Source of the DNA: Mesorhizobium sophorae | GTDB taxonomy: Bacteria > Pseudomonadota > Alphaproteobacteria > Rhizobiales > Rhizobiaceae | Length of the DNA stretch: 64,000 nucleotides | Direction of reading: 5' to 3' | Assembly: GCF_002270415.1 (NCBI RefSeq) | Contig: NZ_NNRI01000008.1 | Location: 602,712 to 666,711, forward strand | In this document: positions 62,993 through 64,000 of the stretch, piece after piece | Position numbering within the stretch: position 1 is the first letter of the stretch | Layout of the letters: each line of letters opens with the position of its first letter | Program-made: the position numbers and the translations under genes | Notes under the pieces: model-generated | The model's database searches: none | What the model was told of the DNA's origin: nothing | What the model saw: the letters and a program-made list of their open reading frames with translations, nothing else

Positions 62993-63020
62993 CTGAGACA
63001 GGATTACAGAGTCAGGATAA
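62993..63020 (-). repeat. Right terminal inverted repeat of the Tn554-like element
   Basis: On the minus strand it starts TTATCCTGACTCTG and ends CTGTCTCAG, the counterpart of 55613-55638. It is adjacent to the 6-bp direct repeat at 63021-63026. Confidence 0.7.
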
Positions 63021-63740
63021 GGCGACCAGCTCCTCGCGGGCATAGCCGTCGTCTCCGAACCGCTTCCGACCGAAGTCACGGTCAAGGCGCGTAGCGTGCC
63101 GGGTCCAGTGCGTGGCCTCGTGGGCAAGCGTGGCGTAGTAGGCTTGCGCATCCCGGAAGGCCTCGAAGGCGGGCATCTGGATAACGTCGAGAGCCGGGCT
63201 GTAATAGGCGCAGTCGCCGCCATGCCGGATGTCGGCGCGCGTCGAGGCAAAGAAGGCTTCGGCATGAGCGATGCGCTCATCCGGGTTCCGGACGCTTTCG
63301 GCGCGGGCATAGAAGTGAGCCGGCAGCCCGTCGACCTGCTCGACATTGAAGACCGTGTAGGCCTTTAGGAACGGGATGAAGCGCTCGGCCTCATCGCCGG
63401 TGGCCTCGTCGGTCTCGGTGCGCCGCATGGTGTCGGCATACACCACGGGAGAGCCCTTCTCGCCCTTGCGGACACGGCCGCCCAGCTCGATGGCCTGCTT
63501 GAAGGTGATCCAGATCGGCGCGGCGTAATGCGCGGTCATCGCGGACGCCCAGAGCGTCAGGACGTTGATGCCGGCATAGGGCTGGCCGTTATGGCGAAGC
63601 GGCCGGGAGACGTGGCCGGCGGCATGGGCGGCGCTCCAAGGCTGCGTCCAGGGTTTCACTCCCTGCTCAAGGGCTTCGATGATCTGGTTGGTGATGCGGC
63701 TGTAGACATCCTGCCGCGGGGTTTCGTTGGTGTCCGACAT
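63012..63740 (-). pseudogene. ArdC-family gene truncated by the transposon
   Basis: From ATG 63740 (after AAGGAG) the gene encodes an ArdC N-terminal domain (QDVYSRITNQIIEALEQGVKPWTQPW) and the metalloprotease site YATLAHEATHWTRHATRLDRDFG. At EELVA the frame enters the element and stops two codons later. About 50-70 C-terminal residues are lost. The codons after the other boundary (GTC GCC GAG TTA ATG) continue the expected EELVAEL motif and then run into DUF932 sequence. The gene that was interrupted was therefore already an ArdC-DUF932 fusion of about 503 residues. Confidence 0.85.
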
Positions 63741-63784
63741 GACCTTGCTCCTTTTGCGTTGGGTTTTTCTCAAGACGCGGAGAA

Positions 63785-63881
63785 GCTGGGCCGGGCGATT
63801 GAGCCGGCCGGTCAGGCCCTAACACGGTCCCGCCCGGGCGGGAGTGGTGCGGGCGGGGTTTGACCGGGCGGCGCGCCCAGC
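63785..63881. promoter_or_regulatory. Nested hairpin upstream of the second ardC
   Basis: Exact arms are GCTGGGC/GCCCAGC (63785-63791 with 63875-63881), CCGGTCA/TGACCGG (63808-63814 with 63861-63867) and CCCGCCC/GGGCGGG (63829-63835 with 63851-63857). The loop ends in TGGTGC. Arm order and loop edge match the larger hairpin at 56692-56855, and it lies 45 bp upstream of the ardC start. The remaining 63882-64000 show nothing recognisable. Confidence 0.7.
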
Positions 63882-64000
63882 CGAACGATCGCGGCAAATA
63901 TTGAGGAAAGCGCGCCGCAATGAGCATGGACGGAACGCCGGAAAGCCAAACCGCGCGGCATCGGCGAAAGTCGACAGGAAGCGACCCTGCAAAGGCAGCA

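Larger units (their letters stand above)
55607..63026 (-). mobile_element. 7.4-kb Tn554-like element with tyrosine recombinase trio and ArdC cargo
   Basis: The boundaries are set by imperfect inverted ends (55613-55638 and 62993-63020) flanked by a 6-bp direct repeat, GGCGAC, at 55607-55612 and 63021-63026. The host frame supports them: ArdC reads EELVA up to GTC GCC on one side, and GTC GCC GAG TTA ATG continues on the other. The content on the minus strand is three overlapping tyrosine recombinases, a TnpC-like protein, a giant hairpin and a complete ardC. The recombinase/TnpC set resembles Tn554 (TnpA, TnpB, TnpC) but with one more recombinase. Whether the 6 bp is a duplication or the crossover core is not known. 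Confidence 0.78.

Noticed and set aside
55607..63026. Tripartite ICE integrases (IntS/IntG/IntM) as identity of the three recombinases
   Set aside because: The genes overlap as one operon, are followed by a TnpC-like protein and lie inside an element with its own ends, which fits a Tn554-type transposon and not separate ICE integrases at att sites.

Overview
The window is high-GC alphaproteobacterial DNA. It most likely comes from Mesorhizobium or a close Phyllobacteriaceae relative. The evidence is the housekeeping order (J-domain/bolA, prkA-yeaH-spoVR, aroK-aroB, xerD, accA, dacA-type) followed by a conjugative module whose regulators match the logic known from the Mesorhizobium symbiosis ICE. 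No 16S gene or species marker is present, so the genus is an inference.

Positions 1-19951 are ordinary chromosome. They hold a J-domain protein and BolA (divergent), a ThDP enzyme, an alpha/beta hydrolase, the PrkA kinase/YeaH/SpoVR trio, a CorC/HlyC-type CBS protein without most of its membrane domain, aroB-aroK, xerD, accA, an L,D-transpeptidase lipoprotein, a TusA-like protein, a CobW GTPase with a D,D-carboxypeptidase, and an M20 amidohydrolase. They end at a tRNA-Arg(CCT).

Positions 19952-33400 are accessory DNA. A serine recombinase gene is split by an IS630-family element. A second, inverted copy of the same IS sits inside an amino-acid ABC transporter operon (LysR regulator, ATPase, two permeases, alanine-racemase-like enzyme, binding protein, CapA-like protein). 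It separates the ribosome binding site of the second permease from its ATG. A LuxR/LuxI quorum-sensing pair and a truncated LysR follow.

Positions 33428-54600 are a conjugation and control block, nearly all on the minus strand. It contains a trb mating-pair operon (trbB-C-D-E-J-K-L-F-G-I), a RelE/HigA-like toxin-antitoxin pair, coupling protein TraG, relaxase RlxS, lytic transglycosylase, DUF736, TraF peptidase and DUF2840. Next come a RepA initiator with three iterons and a DnaA-like box, an RdfS-like excisionase, an FseA-like excision activator split over two frames at a G6 run, and a QseM/QseC-like switch. The switch has two opposed promoters that lie on the same 35 bp. AHL sensing, antiactivation by QseM, frameshifted FseA, RdfS and conjugation together make a complete ICE control circuit. 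The ICE integrase and the second att site are not in the window.

Positions 54815-63740 are an antirestriction region (DUF932, ArdC) interrupted by a 7.4-kb element. The element has imperfect terminal inverted repeats and is flanked by a 6-bp direct repeat. It carries three coupled tyrosine recombinases, a TnpC-like coiled-coil protein and its own ArdC. Removing it in silico restores an in-frame ArdC-DUF932 chimera. Both ArdC genes are preceded by large nested hairpins of the same architecture. These may be single-stranded-DNA promoters for early expression in the conjugation recipient. This is the least described feature of the window.
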